Shown: positions 8,561 to 18,993 of the stretch, in pieces
Layout of the letters: each line of letters starts with the position of its first letter
Position numbering within the stretch: the first letter of the stretch is position 1
From: a virus
Strand: one strand, 5' to 3'
IMG/VR virus record: IMGVR_UViG_3300019458_000020
Span: 124,001-188,000 of that record
DNA: 64,000 nt
Translations under genes and position numbers: made by a program
The notes under the pieces: generated by a model
Told to the model about the DNA's origin: nothing
The model's database searches: none
The model's input: the letters and a program-made list of their open reading frames with translations, nothing else

Positions 8561-11500
8561 TATTGTTCCAGAACGTTGTCCGAGTTAACGATATTTACAT
8601 TGTTTACGTTGATTGTTTGAACAGGGAACGTTCCGTCATCAATACCATCTAATCCAATTGTGGTAGAAATAGTCTGTCTTCCCTTCACATATACGGAGCT
8701 GGAACCTTCTGAGGCAGCCGCTGAAGAATACTTGTCAGGAGTGAATTGTTGTCTCTTATGGATGTAATGGTTTCTTGGATAACCACTCACAATTTCAAAA
8801 AATGTATTATTATCAATTGGTACCAAATCAAATTGAGATGGGTCGAAAACATTGATGTTAATTGCCATCAACACATTAATCGTCTGATCAGGTGTATTTT
8901 TGAATGTGTTGATGCTATGGGTATATTGAAAACCAAAGAATGTAGGTGATGGGTCATTTACACCTGATGGGTCATTAGTCTTCATATAAACCATTCTATC
9001 CATGAATGGCTGGTCAACAGTAATATATTTATACAAATAGATAGAATTGGAAATATACGTGTTATCTGACATGACGTTGGAGTGTGTATATGGACCGACT
9101 AATTCGTATATATTTTTCTTTTCCCAAACTTTTAATAAATAGAAGGATTGGTTGACCTGTGGCGTGTCACCATTTTTCCTTCTACTTAATGAACCGTTTA
9201 TTACGTTACTGGAAGTAACTTCTGGATGTAAACAATTTTCATAATCAGGATACGTAGTAAATTGTATAGAATCATAAAAATCAGGAACTTGATTACCGTC
9301 CCAGTTTCTTGGAAATTCTCTGATAGGATTATTAATATAAGTCAAATCCAAAACCTTATTGTAGCTTGGAGGAAGACTATTTAATAATGTTTGTGACGAT
9401 TCCGAAAAATTAGTATTGAAATTTGCCCATTCCAAAGACATCGAAAGACGAGAAGCTCTTTCGGATACCCGTGTAGTATTAGCTTCAAATGTCAATGACC
9501 TAGCTACTGAAGATGTTATTGGTCGAGACTGATACTTTGGACGTTCCAACAACGTCGGTTCAACAACCACTCCAGCGACGATATTAGCACGGGCCGGAAT
9601 GGTATTCTTTATTGCTGAAAATACCGATTTATCAAAAAAGAATTTGTAAACCGTTATTAATTCGTTAAACAAAGTCTTTTTATTACCAAAGGCATGATAT
9701 TCCGAATTTTTATTCTTTAAGTTAGGATACCTATCACGATAAATATCTTCCGGGTCACCAATTATGTCGATGACTCCGGTACTTCCAATATATCTTGACA
9801 TGTCTTTATTCTTAGAATCTTGTGGATCTATGAATAATCCAAGTAAATTAGAATCGGGTGTAACTAAAGCATTAGGTAATGTGGTTGACCGTTCATTTAC
9901 ATCTAATCTAGCATCTAAATTCAATTCAATTTTTGTTATCTTATCATTCTTGAATTTATTTGGGCCATATTTTGATATATCTAATCCATTTTGAATTAAC
10001 AACTCTCGGAAACTAAATGGATAAGCAGAATCAGTCAAATATACACAACTGGATGAATCAAAAGAAGAAGTCCAATTTGGATCAATAATTCTCTGAAAAT
10101 TGAATGCCGTTAGTTGTGCAGAACCGCTTGGTAAATTTGTCCTCCATCGGTTATTTGTTATATCCACCGATGCAGAATAAAGTGAAGGAATCAATGAACT
10201 ACTCAAACTCTGACTCGAATAGAAATTAGGCAATGCATAATATGAAGAGCGATTATCTACCCACAATGAAGACGAGCCACTTAAATTAAAATACAACAAT
10301 TGTGGATAATCCCAAGATAATCTTACCCACAAGTGTTGATTAGCAATCGAACCACTGTAACTGTAAGAATTAAAATCATTGACGTGATTGTTGAAATCTA
10401 CGTCTGAAATAGGTTCATCCCATAACTGAACCTTATCTAGTGTTCCATTAAATTGATTTCCGGTCGGAAAGTATCCGTTACCTGTCTTGAATATACCGGG
10501 GTTAGAAAATACTCGGTTGTTGCCTGCTTCCATTATGATACTAGAGGTTGAGCAAAATATTTTTCTTCCATTTTCATTTCTCTGAACATACAAATCGTAT
10601 CTCAACGGGACGGCGTTTACATCCTCACTATTTTCAAATCTTTCAATTGGATTATTTCTTCGTAACATTACACTGAATACGTCACCATTGAATATTGGCA
10701 ATACACTACTAGTGATAGTTTGTCCGTTGGAGCCGGAACCCATCTCAAATATTATTTCTCCAAGAAATTCGCCGGCAACCTTCTTAAATCCTATTGCCCA
10801 AGAATGTGAAGGAAATTGATTATACGAATATGGATATTTGGTAAATAAAGGATTAAATTTTTGTTCAATGTAACCTTCTGGATTTTCTATTGAAAACTTA
10901 AACTCAACTGTTTCAATGTTATTTGGAAATGGGCCCTGAATATGGTCATTATTTCCGGAATACTTGGTCATGAAAACCTTTTCATCAACCACATACGTCT
11001 GTTTGAATTCTTCTGTAAAGTCTATTCCTCCAAATTCTCTAATACTTAATAAATTCGATGGAATTCCATAACAAGATAATAAGAATCTTACACATTCTTC
11101 CGAACCTTTTGTTTTGTATATTCCCGGAAGACTGATAAGAATTCTATTCCAAATTGTTCTCAATCTTTCTTCTGCTGATATGGCATTATATGTCGATGAG
11201 TCGAGACTATTTAGATAAACCTCATCCACATTCAAATCAGCCAAAACGTCATCAACATTCCATCCATAAGAAGTCAATATTTCTTGTAAAGTTTTCGTTG
11301 GGAGACTGGATGTAAGTTCGTTTTGAACCTGTCTTTCAATTGGGACGGAAGATATATAAGAATAGATGTTATCAAAATGATGGCCAGTCATCGATAAGAA
11401 TGTTAAATATTCATCGTTGTTTTCATCTAATTTGATAAAATCGGGTGTATTATTTATTAAACTGTCTCTATTCGATTTGTCATATTCTGCGGCTAATTCG

Positions 11501-13212
11501 TCTTGGTCTTCTACATAACTTGCACTCACAAAAGTTGCCGAACTTGTAGAATATTGATAAAATCCTTGTTTAAAAAGGTAAGACTCAAAACCATCAAAAG
11601 AATCTACTACTTCATCTATTTGAGTGGTTAATAGGTCTTTGTTATTCTGATAATATGGATAAACAGTAGAAGACGAAAGTGAATTTAAATACGAGATTTC
11701 TAATGATGCCAATGAACCACTGAATGTGTAATATTGTTTTATCTTATTTTTGAAAACATTTAGTCGGTCTGATATAGAAGAAAATACTATGAAGTTTGAA
11801 AAATCCGAATAATCAATATTCAACCTTGCAAGACGTTGATTAATGGTTATATCATGTGATATCTGTAAATTTGATTGTTCCAAATCTTCTATTGCAAATT
11901 GTTGATTGGTATTTTCTCTGTTTGTAAGAGTCTTATCCAAATTAAAATTTGCTGGAGAAATTTTTACTGTCCTGTATTTTGTTGGATTTCTTAATATTGC
12001 AGTGAAGACATAAGGAACCATGCTGAAGTTGGATACCCAACATGTATTTTTTTCTGCAATATCAGATGGCAATTCCGATGCTAACTTTATGACTAATGTT
12101 AATGGGTCGGTAGGTTCAACTCTTTCATCCAAGAAATCATGAACTAATATAGGAAAGTATCGGTTATTTCCAAAATTTAATACGTTCTTAAAGAAAGAAA
12201 GATATTTAATTCGATACGTTTCTTCGATTGGTTTTACTACATTTTCATAGAAATGAAGAACGAAAAATTCGTAAACAAACCGTCTGGCTCCTTTATAGTC
12301 ATCACCTTGTTGAACACTAAATTGACCGAATCTTTGATCTAATCTTCTATTTGTAAACTCTTTGAATTTATCTTCAATGGAAGTAAAATCCGAAATAGAG
12401 TTGTAATTCGTTAACAAATAATTGTTGAAATACGTTCTTATACCTTGAATTCTTAAAATTCTAGTAGGTTCGGAACCATCTAAAATTTCTTCTTCAGATA
12501 GACTGGTGTATTTGATAAAATCTTCATACACATTTCTAAGAAAGGTTAATACCGAACCATCATCAGGTAAAAAGAAAATAAACTTTAAAAATTCGATTTC
12601 ATCTTCATACTGGTCTTTTACTCTTTGATAAATTTGGTCGTATGGACATTGTTTCACCGCAGATATCAAAACCGGAGAAACATCGCTAACCGGAAATTTC
12701 TTTTGACAGAATGCACTATATTGAATAGAAGTTTCTTTAGATGGAACCAATTTAATTTCTTTTCGTGAAGGAGAAATTTGTTTGATAGAAAGAGTATTAG
12801 TTGAATCACCGGCCATGAACCGATTAAAAACATACGATACCTTATAACTTCCATCCATTATACCAATCGAATGTAAGTGATTAATTGGATTTACTAAAAT
12901 TCTATCATTCTTATAGGTTAAGAATTGATTTTGTAATTCTTGATACGAGAAAGTTTGAACTCGGTCTAAATCGTCAATATAACTTAATGTTACATCTTTG
13001 TAAATTTTCTTATTTTCTACTACACCCCAGGATACAAGAGAATCGTCTTGTGTGTTGTATGTAGAAATTTCGATGGTATCATTTGGAGAAAAACCGAACC
13101 ACAAATCACCCACATTGCTTCGAAATAATAAAGGAGTATCCGTCTCGCTCAGATAAGACCCTGAGAAGATGCTCCCCGTTACATTTCCTAAAACTTGGTA
13201 TGGTAGAGACAT
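8560..13212 (-). CDS. Giant baseplate/tail protein with a LamG-like region (gp7-position)
   Basis: 1550 residues, the longest gene here. Order: N-terminal beta segment, long helical Asp/Asn-rich stretch (about 150-750), a concanavalin/LamG-like region (about 770-970, ending FNGTLDKVQLWDEPISD), then a further Ser-rich beta region to the C-terminus. Gene order on the minus strand is gp5-like, gp25-like, gp6-like, two genes, then this one, which places it where T4 has gp7. The positional match suggests a baseplate wedge protein, but I see no motif that proves it. Confidence 0.7.
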   Translation of the reverse strand: MSLPYQVLGNVTGSIFSGSYLSETDTPLLFRSNVGDLWFGFSPNDTIEISTYNTQDDSLVSWGVVENKKIYKDVTLSYIDDLDRVQTFSYQELQNQFLTYKNDRILVNPINHLHSIGIMDGSYKVSYVFNRFMAGDSTNTLSIKQISPSRKEIKLVPSKETSIQYSAFCQKKFPVSDVSPVLISAVKQCPYDQIYQRVKDQYEDEIEFLKFIFFLPDDGSVLTFLRNVYEDFIKYTSLSEEEILDGSEPTRILRIQGIRTYFNNYLLTNYNSISDFTSIEDKFKEFTNRRLDQRFGQFSVQQGDDYKGARRFVYEFFVLHFYENVVKPIEETYRIKYLSFFKNVLNFGNNRYFPILVHDFLDERVEPTDPLTLVIKLASELPSDIAEKNTCWVSNFSMVPYVFTAILRNPTKYRTVKISPANFNLDKTLTNRENTNQQFAIEDLEQSNLQISHDITINQRLARLNIDYSDFSNFIVFSSISDRLNVFKNKIKQYYTFSGSLASLEISYLNSLSSSTVYPYYQNNKDLLTTQIDEVVDSFDGFESYLFKQGFYQYSTSSATFVSASYVEDQDELAAEYDKSNRDSLINNTPDFIKLDENNDEYLTFLSMTGHHFDNIYSYISSVPIERQVQNELTSSLPTKTLQEILTSYGWNVDDVLADLNVDEVYLNSLDSSTYNAISAEERLRTIWNRILISLPGIYKTKGSEECVRFLLSCYGIPSNLLSIREFGGIDFTEEFKQTYVVDEKVFMTKYSGNNDHIQGPFPNNIETVEFKFSIENPEGYIEQKFNPLFTKYPYSYNQFPSHSWAIGFKKVAGEFLGEIIFEMGSGSNGQTITSSVLPIFNGDVFSVMLRRNNPIERFENSEDVNAVPLRYDLYVQRNENGRKIFCSTSSIIMEAGNNRVFSNPGIFKTGNGYFPTGNQFNGTLDKVQLWDEPISDVDFNNHVNDFNSYSYSGSIANQHLWVRLSWDYPQLLYFNLSGSSSLWVDNRSSYYALPNFYSSQSLSSSLIPSLYSASVDITNNRWRTNLPSGSAQLTAFNFQRIIDPNWTSSFDSSSCVYLTDSAYPFSFRELLIQNGLDISKYGPNKFKNDKITKIELNLDARLDVNERSTTLPNALVTPDSNLLGLFIDPQDSKNKDMSRYIGSTGVIDIIGDPEDIYRDRYPNLKNKNSEYHAFGNKKTLFNELITVYKFFFDKSVFSAIKNTIPARANIVAGVVVEPTLLERPKYQSRPITSSVARSLTFEANTTRVSERASRLSMSLEWANFNTNFSESSQTLLNSLPPSYNKVLDLTYINNPIREFPRNWDGNQVPDFYDSIQFTTYPDYENCLHPEVTSSNVINGSLSRRKNGDTPQVNQSFYLLKVWEKKNIYELVGPYTHSNVMSDNTYISNSIYLYKYITVDQPFMDRMVYMKTNDPSGVNDPSPTFFGFQYTHSINTFKNTPDQTINVLMAININVFDPSQFDLVPIDNNTFFEIVSGYPRNHYIHKRQQFTPDKYSSAAASEGSSSVYVKGRQTISTTIGLDGIDDGTFPVQTINVNNVNIVNSDNVLEQ

Positions 13213-13214
13213 GA

Positions 13215-13679
13215 TTATTGAATAGTGTCAATGATATCTTTTGGTAAATATGGAAAATCCGGCTCGAAATCGGATTCCGTTTTTCCTTGTCCCAAGGATA
13301 TTCTCAATTCCAAAATAATATCTTTTATGGCCACTGCATCTGCCGTGTTTCCATTTTGTTCGCTTGTTTGAATTATCGAATCCAATTGAGTTCTTAGTGA
13401 TTCGTTTTCTTTCTTTATATTGTCCAACTCTATTTGAGTTTCTACTGCTGATTGTGCGGCTGCTTCTTCCACAGGCTTAACAAACTCTACAAATTCGGTA
13501 TTATAAAAAGTTTTCACTTTATTTTCATTATAAATCGCATTTCTTAGGTTAAATAATACATAATGTTCTTGAAATATGGATGAAGAGGGATTTAGAATGA
13601 CGTTACCAATTTCATCGAACTTATAGTCAAAAGTTCCATGAAAAACAAAGTCATTAATTTGTTCGGAAAAATCTATCAT
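13215..13679 (-). CDS. Small baseplate-region protein with central coiled coil
   Basis: 154 residues with a beta-rich N-terminus (about 1-65), a clear heptad-type coiled coil (about 75-115, ELDNIKKENESLRTQLDS), and an acidic C-terminus. Its stop is 2 bases before the start of the 1550-residue gene. The start is preceded by TATTTATA with a 7-base gap. Two strong stem-loop elements separate it from the gene upstream. Probably an assembly or connector protein; function unknown. Confidence 0.65.
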   Translation of the reverse strand: MIDFSEQINDFVFHGTFDYKFDEIGNVILNPSSSIFQEHYVLFNLRNAIYNENKVKTFYNTEFVEFVKPVEEAAAQSAVETQIELDNIKKENESLRTQLDSIIQTSEQNGNTADAVAIKDIILELRISLGQGKTESDFEPDFPYLPKDIIDTIQ

Positions 13680-13760
13680 ATTATTTTATAAATATCAAAA
13701 TACCGATAAATTTGGATTAGTTTCTACATTATACAAACGACTTTCTTTTTCATAATCTTT

Positions 13761-13808
13761 GTGGCGGGGAAACCCCTATCCCTTTAGGGTAGGGGGAGGA
13801 ACCGCCAC
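13761..13808 (-). other. Nested stem-loop element 1 between baseplate genes
   Basis: A 7-bp outer stem (GTGGCGG at 13761-13767 with CCGCCAC at 13802-13808) encloses an inner 9-bp hairpin (CCCCTATCC pairing with GGGTAGGGG across CTTTA). It is much more GC-rich than its surroundings. There is no T-run, so it is not a standard intrinsic terminator. The same loop CCCTTTAGGG recurs in element 2. Confidence 0.7.
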
Positions 13809-13818
13809 CAATACATAT

Positions 13819-13867
13819 TGTCAAACTCTGGCAAGCACCGACCCTTTAGGGTCGTGTGTATTTGACA
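13819..13867 (-). other. Nested stem-loop element 2, abutting a stop codon
   Basis: A 7-bp outer stem (TGTCAAA at 13819-13825 with TTTGACA at 13861-13867) encloses CGACCC-TTTA-GGGTCG with a further CAC/GTG extension. It ends one base before the stop codon of the 700-residue gene (13868). The shared core with element 1 suggests duplication of a structured unit. It may set mRNA stability or processing within the operon; no function is shown. Confidence 0.7.
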
Positions 13868-15970
13868 TTATCTCACTACTTTAAAAGTATTACCGTTGTC
13901 AAAAGTATAAACAGAAGAAGACATCTCGGTTTTTATTAATATTTTAAAATATCTTTCCTGTGGAAGACCGCTCGTATCTAATAAGAAATAATTTCCATTC
14001 AAATCACAACTTAATTTTGTATTGTTGTCAAAATCAATTATGAATCTTTCTGTCAAATTATCCTGTATTGCATAATATGACGATGTAGGCAAATAACTTG
14101 CCGTTATAAATTGTGAAAATTGTGTCAGTCTTTGAAAATTCTTCAATACAAATTCCGATTTAGCAAATACATCCACTCTTATAATATTACCACTTCTTAC
14201 TTCTGGTTTTAAATTCTGAATAGTAATTGTAAATGGATTGTGGAATTCAACCGGACGTAAACTACTTGAACCAATAATTGATGACGTAGTTGCGGAACTC
14301 GTCGAATATGACCCTGTTAAGCTGCCGGTTATAAATCTTCCCGGAAATATTCCGCCTTGTAGAACACCAGTAAATTGTCCACCGTTATATATTCCAACTA
14401 CACTGGAATCAAATAGACTTCCCGATAAAATCACACTCACTTGATTAGATGGATTTGAACTTCCACTTAATCTACTTCCACTCAATAAGAAACTGCCTGT
14501 AGTAACTATATTGAAAGAGCCTGTTCCATTAATACTTCCGGTAAAATATCTTCCTGCTAATTTTCCGGATAAAAATGTTCCTTCGATGGATTGTGTCACT
14601 GCACTTCCTGTTACTCTTCCATCAACTAGAGATCCACTTAACACAGTATCATAGAATACACCTTGAATACTTCCGGTCAAATTTGTTCCACTAATGTATG
14701 CCGATGAAGTGAATGACCCTGTTAAACTAGCTGATAATGGAGTGAATAGAATTTGTCCATCAGTGAAAAACGACAAGATACTTCCTGAAGCAACATATTG
14801 TTGAACACTAGAAGTATAAGTGCTTCCTGTAGTAAATGTTTGGTCGTCCCAACCGACATCCAAACGAGGAATGTAAATAGTATTAGTATCCTTACTAAAG
14901 AAAAATAATCCCATTTCAGAACCGGTAGATTCAAATTCATCACTACTTAATAACAAAAATCCTTCGTTTGCAAAACTTCCTGATAACCATCCATATACTA
15001 TTCTACTAACATCCATGTCAATGTCAGATGTTTGATAATTAAAGGATTGACTACATACCGATTGAGTGTACCAATTACCACCACCACGAGCAAACGATTC
15101 AGTGGCTTGTGAAGGATTGGATATAAAGTTGATAATATCGGTTCTTGACGACGTAATTGAATACCATCTTGACCCACTTACATAATCTCTAAAATTCCAA
15201 CTTGCACCTTTTATGTCCCCACCATCGTAAAAATATCCTCTACCCATTTCCCAACTTTGGCTAATAGGCAAGGCGTAGATTGTATAAGGTATAGGAAGAT
15301 TTTCTTCCCTAACCACATCAATTTTCAATCTAAAAGATGGACTTTCTATATCACCGGAAGCAATAGATGTTGAAATGGCAGTGATGTCAAATTTGACCAA
15401 CGAACGATTCAAAAACTTTCTTTGGTCAATGGATGTATTTGGAATATTTTTTACATCTATTCCATCTATAGAGCCTGAAATTATGGCTCCAGTAGAACCG
15501 GAGATGATTCCGTTGAATACCGAGAAAAATCCAGCGGTAGTAATCAACGAACCTGACACCACACCGATTAAATCGGTTGATACGATACTTCCACTAAAAT
15601 TTATTAAGCTTCCTGTGTGATTGTTGCTTGATGCTGGAGAGCCTGTTGCCCATCCATTATAACTTCCTGTGAAATTTCCAGAAAAATATGATGCAGTAAA
15701 TGCATTAGAACCGCTTTTTACTAAGGTTCCTGATACAAATGATGTCATTCCTGACAATGAACCAGAAACGATAGTGCCTGTAAAGTTATCAACCGGAAAG
15801 TTATTGACAACTACGTTGTCATAAAAGAAAGTTTTAGTCGAATTACGTGTTCTTATTTCTTGAACATTGGTTCCGATACGCAACATTTCATCCAAACCGA
15901 AATTTCGATTAACATAATCGAATCTATCGGTCAAGAACGTGTCTTTACTTGGAAAAATAATGTGATGCAT
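13868..15970 (-). CDS. Large Gly/Ser-repeat tail protein with a DNRLRE-like region
   Basis: 700 residues. Two tracts of short repeats built on G-S-(hydrophobic)-x-G (about 65-185 and 440-600; e.g. SGSLSG, TGSFTSS, LSGSL) flank a globular region (about 185-430) with SWEMGRGYFYDGGDIKGASW and FANEGFLLLSSDEF. This resembles the DNRLRE domain of bacterial surface and phage proteins. It lies between the gp6-like gene and the 1550-residue gene, 1 base from the former. Likely a peripheral baseplate or tail-fibre attachment protein (inferred). Confidence 0.7.
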   Translation of the reverse strand: MHHIIFPSKDTFLTDRFDYVNRNFGLDEMLRIGTNVQEIRTRNSTKTFFYDNVVVNNFPVDNFTGTIVSGSLSGMTSFVSGTLVKSGSNAFTASYFSGNFTGSYNGWATGSPASSNNHTGSLINFSGSIVSTDLIGVVSGSLITTAGFFSVFNGIISGSTGAIISGSIDGIDVKNIPNTSIDQRKFLNRSLVKFDITAISTSIASGDIESPSFRLKIDVVREENLPIPYTIYALPISQSWEMGRGYFYDGGDIKGASWNFRDYVSGSRWYSITSSRTDIINFISNPSQATESFARGGGNWYTQSVCSQSFNYQTSDIDMDVSRIVYGWLSGSFANEGFLLLSSDEFESTGSEMGLFFFSKDTNTIYIPRLDVGWDDQTFTTGSTYTSSVQQYVASGSILSFFTDGQILFTPLSASLTGSFTSSAYISGTNLTGSIQGVFYDTVLSGSLVDGRVTGSAVTQSIEGTFLSGKLAGRYFTGSINGTGSFNIVTTGSFLLSGSRLSGSSNPSNQVSVILSGSLFDSSVVGIYNGGQFTGVLQGGIFPGRFITGSLTGSYSTSSATTSSIIGSSSLRPVEFHNPFTITIQNLKPEVRSGNIIRVDVFAKSEFVLKNFQRLTQFSQFITASYLPTSSYYAIQDNLTERFIIDFDNNTKLSCDLNGNYFLLDTSGLPQERYFKILIKTEMSSSVYTFDNGNTFKVVR

Positions 15971-15971
15971 A

Positions 15972-17957
15972 TTAAATTATAGACCCCTTAATATCTTTAT
16001 CTGGAAACTTTACTTCAAATATCGATGGGTCCAGAGAAGGATATATAATGTCATTCTGAGTGGCAGCCAATATATCGTATTCTACTTCCGAATAATCTTC
16101 GCCGTTTGTAGTAAGAGGGGTTAGATTCTTAATTTTTAACGAGGCAACTGATTGTACTCCTTCAACCTTTGCAATTTCCAATCTAAGTTGACTCAAATTG
16201 ATTGGTTGAGAAAATTCCCAACTATCGATATCAAAAAATTCCTTCACTACTGCTAGAACATTTCCTAATACTTCCTTTTTGTTGTATCCTTTGAATACAG
16301 TAATAGAAAATTCTACACCAATGTTGATTACATATCCATCTATTACATTGATTCCATCCGTTAACATTCTAAATTGTCGCAAATATGTTAGTATGTTGTT
16401 TACTAACGCTTCATTGGCTGGTGTAAGATTTTTATTTTCGTCATACGACAAAACATAAACATTGATAGAAAATGGATTTCCTCTATCATAAGTGATTTTT
16501 CGGAAGAAATTCTGAGTATTATCGTTGTTTATTGTTGCTTGATTCATCTCATTGACTGTTCCAGATAAGACTTGATTTACATTTACATCAAGACTGTTAT
16601 ATGGTATAATTTGAGCCTTTGCTATACTTCCATATTTAGGAGGCATAGCATATAATCTTGTTAAATAATCTGTTTGAGTAATGGTTCGGTTCTGTGCTGC
16701 AAAGGATGCTAATGCATTTTGTCTAATTTCCTCTACGGATTCCGGTCCTTTTCCTCCAGTTGTTGCATCAGGATTATTCACTCTCAGAGAAGTTTGAACG
16801 GTATTTAATAAATCCGACTCTTCAGGAGTCAACCCTTCAACCGAATTATCGATTGTTAAAGATTCGACATTAATTACCGAATTAGATGGGGAGTTTGACT
16901 CAATTCCGCCGCCGACAGTATAAGTTACAGTGATGGTTGTTTCAGATGGAGCCAATCCATAAGTATCATTCTTCAAAAAGTTAGATGGGTCTAGTGAAAC
17001 ATTTACACTGTTTAGATTGGATAATCCAACACCTACTTGTTCGGAACTTAAATTAATAATTTCATCGGTGGTACTGTTAATTCCTGCACCAAACTCAAGA
17101 TACGTCTGATTATCTGCATTAACATTCACTACGAATCTCCGAGACGTTCTCAAATATTTCAGAATTGTAGGAACGGTGGCTTTATATTGAGCAAGTGTTC
17201 CTTCGAATGATTCATTGTTTGGAGCACCGTAAAGAACTAATTCTTGAGCCAAGAAATCAACCTCATACCACTTGTTATTATCCGAATCCCGAACGTCTAT
17301 AATCTCCAAAACGTTTTCTTCATCCAAAAATAACTTTAAGAATGATTGAGCTTGTCCAACAGGAAAAGTTTTTGTTACAACTTTTCCAGATTTTATATTG
17401 GCTGTTTTTTTAAGTAAGAAAAACGTTGGAACGCCGGTCGAATCTCTGGAATAAACGGATAATTCTCTCTTAGAAAGGGGAGTATCTACAGCGAAATTGA
17501 TGGGTTCGGTTGTTAAAAATGATGTACCTACGTTATTAGAAACTTGCATACCTTCTCTGATATTCAAAGCAAATTTCTCGTCAGGAATATACTCCCCACC
17601 ATCGATTGTAGATGGAATAAGTTGAAAAACTTCAATTTTTCCGGTCGATCCACGAACAGGCTTTGTAACGTGACCCATAAATCTAGCCAATGGAATAATA
17701 TTTTTTCTTTCTTGGGTGTTAGCTATCAATCCTTCTTTGAAGTTATAATCGGTATAATAAGAAAGAACATCACCGACGTATGACGCCATTTCAATGAACA
17801 TCATACCTGGGTTAGCATCTGAAAAATCCTTATAAGTATTTGGAAAATAATACTTAGCAAAATTTATAAGTCCTTCTTTAAATTGAGAGAAGTCTCGATT
17901 TAAATACCTAACATCTCGACTATTAGGTTGAAATAATTTATTCGTATTCGTTGACAT
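15972..17957 (-). CDS. 6: Baseplate wedge protein, T4 gp6-like (baseplate J family)
   Basis: 661 residues, the size of T4 gp6 (660). The N-terminus has the gp6/baseplate_J pattern RDFSQFKEGLINFAKYYFPN, DANPGMMFIEMASYVGDVLSYY and LIANTQERKNIIPLARFMG. The C-terminal half has GGKGPESVEEIRQNA and ITQTDYLTRLYAMPP, which are conserved in the family. gp6 forms the wedge ring that contracts during infection. It starts 1 base after the gp25-like stop, and the pair is a standard T4-type baseplate neighbourhood. Confidence 0.92.
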   Translation of the reverse strand: MSTNTNKLFQPNSRDVRYLNRDFSQFKEGLINFAKYYFPNTYKDFSDANPGMMFIEMASYVGDVLSYYTDYNFKEGLIANTQERKNIIPLARFMGHVTKPVRGSTGKIEVFQLIPSTIDGGEYIPDEKFALNIREGMQVSNNVGTSFLTTEPINFAVDTPLSKRELSVYSRDSTGVPTFFLLKKTANIKSGKVVTKTFPVGQAQSFLKLFLDEENVLEIIDVRDSDNNKWYEVDFLAQELVLYGAPNNESFEGTLAQYKATVPTILKYLRTSRRFVVNVNADNQTYLEFGAGINSTTDEIINLSSEQVGVGLSNLNSVNVSLDPSNFLKNDTYGLAPSETTITVTYTVGGGIESNSPSNSVINVESLTIDNSVEGLTPEESDLLNTVQTSLRVNNPDATTGGKGPESVEEIRQNALASFAAQNRTITQTDYLTRLYAMPPKYGSIAKAQIIPYNSLDVNVNQVLSGTVNEMNQATINNDNTQNFFRKITYDRGNPFSINVYVLSYDENKNLTPANEALVNNILTYLRQFRMLTDGINVIDGYVINIGVEFSITVFKGYNKKEVLGNVLAVVKEFFDIDSWEFSQPINLSQLRLEIAKVEGVQSVASLKIKNLTPLTTNGEDYSEVEYDILAATQNDIIYPSLDPSIFEVKFPDKDIKGSII

Positions 17958-17958
17958 A

Positions 17959-18378
17959 TTATGTTGTCGTGTCTATTACTACCGTCACAGTATCCTTCTG
18001 TTTAGTAAGATTCAGCATAAAATCGACCTTTACGCTTAATCTATAAATATCGATATCATCTTGTCTTTCTTCATTTTTCAATAATGTAGGGGTTACATTG
18101 ATGACAGATACATTTGGAATCCATTGGGCAATGTCTTCTTTTATAATATTGGAAGCAATTTCTGGTAATATTTCCACATTTTGTTCAAAAACCAAAGAAT
18201 GAAGTCTTGAACCAAAGGTAGGCTGCATTCTACGTTCTCCGGGACGAGTATTTAGTAAATTATAAATATTAGAACGAACTTGAGTAATGGTATCAAATGA
18301 TTGTTCAAAATAACCATTATTCCCATCACGTATGGGCAATGTTATTCCTACAGGTTCTTTTAATGGTTTTGATGCCAT
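17959..18378 (-). CDS. 25: Baseplate wedge protein, T4 gp25-like
   Basis: 139 residues, close to T4 gp25 (132). It shows the family pattern FDTITQVRSNIYNLLNTRPGERRMQPTFGSRLHSLVFEQN, with the invariant RPGER-x(3)-P-x-F-G-(S/C) turn. gp25 links gp6 and gp53 and nucleates sheath assembly. It lies directly upstream of the gp6-like gene. No lysozyme activity is expected despite the historical family name. Confidence 0.93.
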   Translation of the reverse strand: MASKPLKEPVGITLPIRDGNNGYFEQSFDTITQVRSNIYNLLNTRPGERRMQPTFGSRLHSLVFEQNVEILPEIASNIIKEDIAQWIPNVSVINVTPTLLKNEERQDDIDIYRLSVKVDFMLNLTKQKDTVTVVIDTTT

Positions 18379-18384
18379 ATTGCG

Positions 18385-18990
18385 TTATCCCATCGTTACT
18401 CCGGGAACCATACCACTTCCACCATTTTTCTGTACTTCTTCGACTTTATTAAGAAGTTTTCTATAATCTTTCTTAAATACACTTTTTAATACATCAGGAA
18501 CGGCACCAGGAATTTCAGTAACCGAAGGCGGAACGGAATCGGTGACACCTACCATTGTTTTTAAATAATCTATTTTTGTTTCTGGACGTTTAGGTTGACC
18601 AGCTTCAAATGAAGTCTCAGTATCATTTACTCCGATTTTATCAAATCTTACTAAATCCTCATAATTAACCGATTCATCTCTTGGAATTCTTATACCCGAC
18701 GCAGCAGTTTCTTGTAAAACACTATCTAATGCCGGGTTTCCGGTATTTATTTTAACCGGAGTTCTAGCCACAACCGGTTGTTCTACAACTTCTTCTAAGG
18801 TTTCTTGTCTTTCTTTTTTGGTGATTTTACTAGCTGTTTCAGATAATACATCTCCTTTTGATAAAATAAGTTCAGCGATTACATTACCCATTGCTTTAGT
18901 CACTTCTTCTTTAACCAATTCTCTAACGGAACGGTTAACTTCTTCTTTTACAACCATTTTTATAAGTTTTGCTAATTCTTTAGTATTCAT
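18385..18990 (-). CDS. Unknown protein of the baseplate operon with N-terminal amphipathic helices
   Basis: 201 residues. Residues 1-60 form charged helices with repeated KEEV (MVVKEEVNRSVRELVKEEV), then a low-complexity linker and a C-terminal helical segment KSVFKKDYRKLLNKVEEV, ending in a Gly-rich tail. It sits between the gp5-like and gp25-like genes with 3-6 base gaps. An assembly or connector role is plausible. No homologue recognised. Confidence 0.6.
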   Translation of the reverse strand: MNTKELAKLIKMVVKEEVNRSVRELVKEEVTKAMGNVIAELILSKGDVLSETASKITKKERQETLEEVVEQPVVARTPVKINTGNPALDSVLQETAASGIRIPRDESVNYEDLVRFDKIGVNDTETSFEAGQPKRPETKIDYLKTMVGVTDSVPPSVTEIPGAVPDVLKSVFKKDYRKLLNKVEEVQKNGGSGMVPGVTMG

Positions 18991-18993
18991 ATA

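Noticed and set aside
13761-13867. Intrinsic terminators
   Set aside because: Strong stems but no U-tract on either strand.
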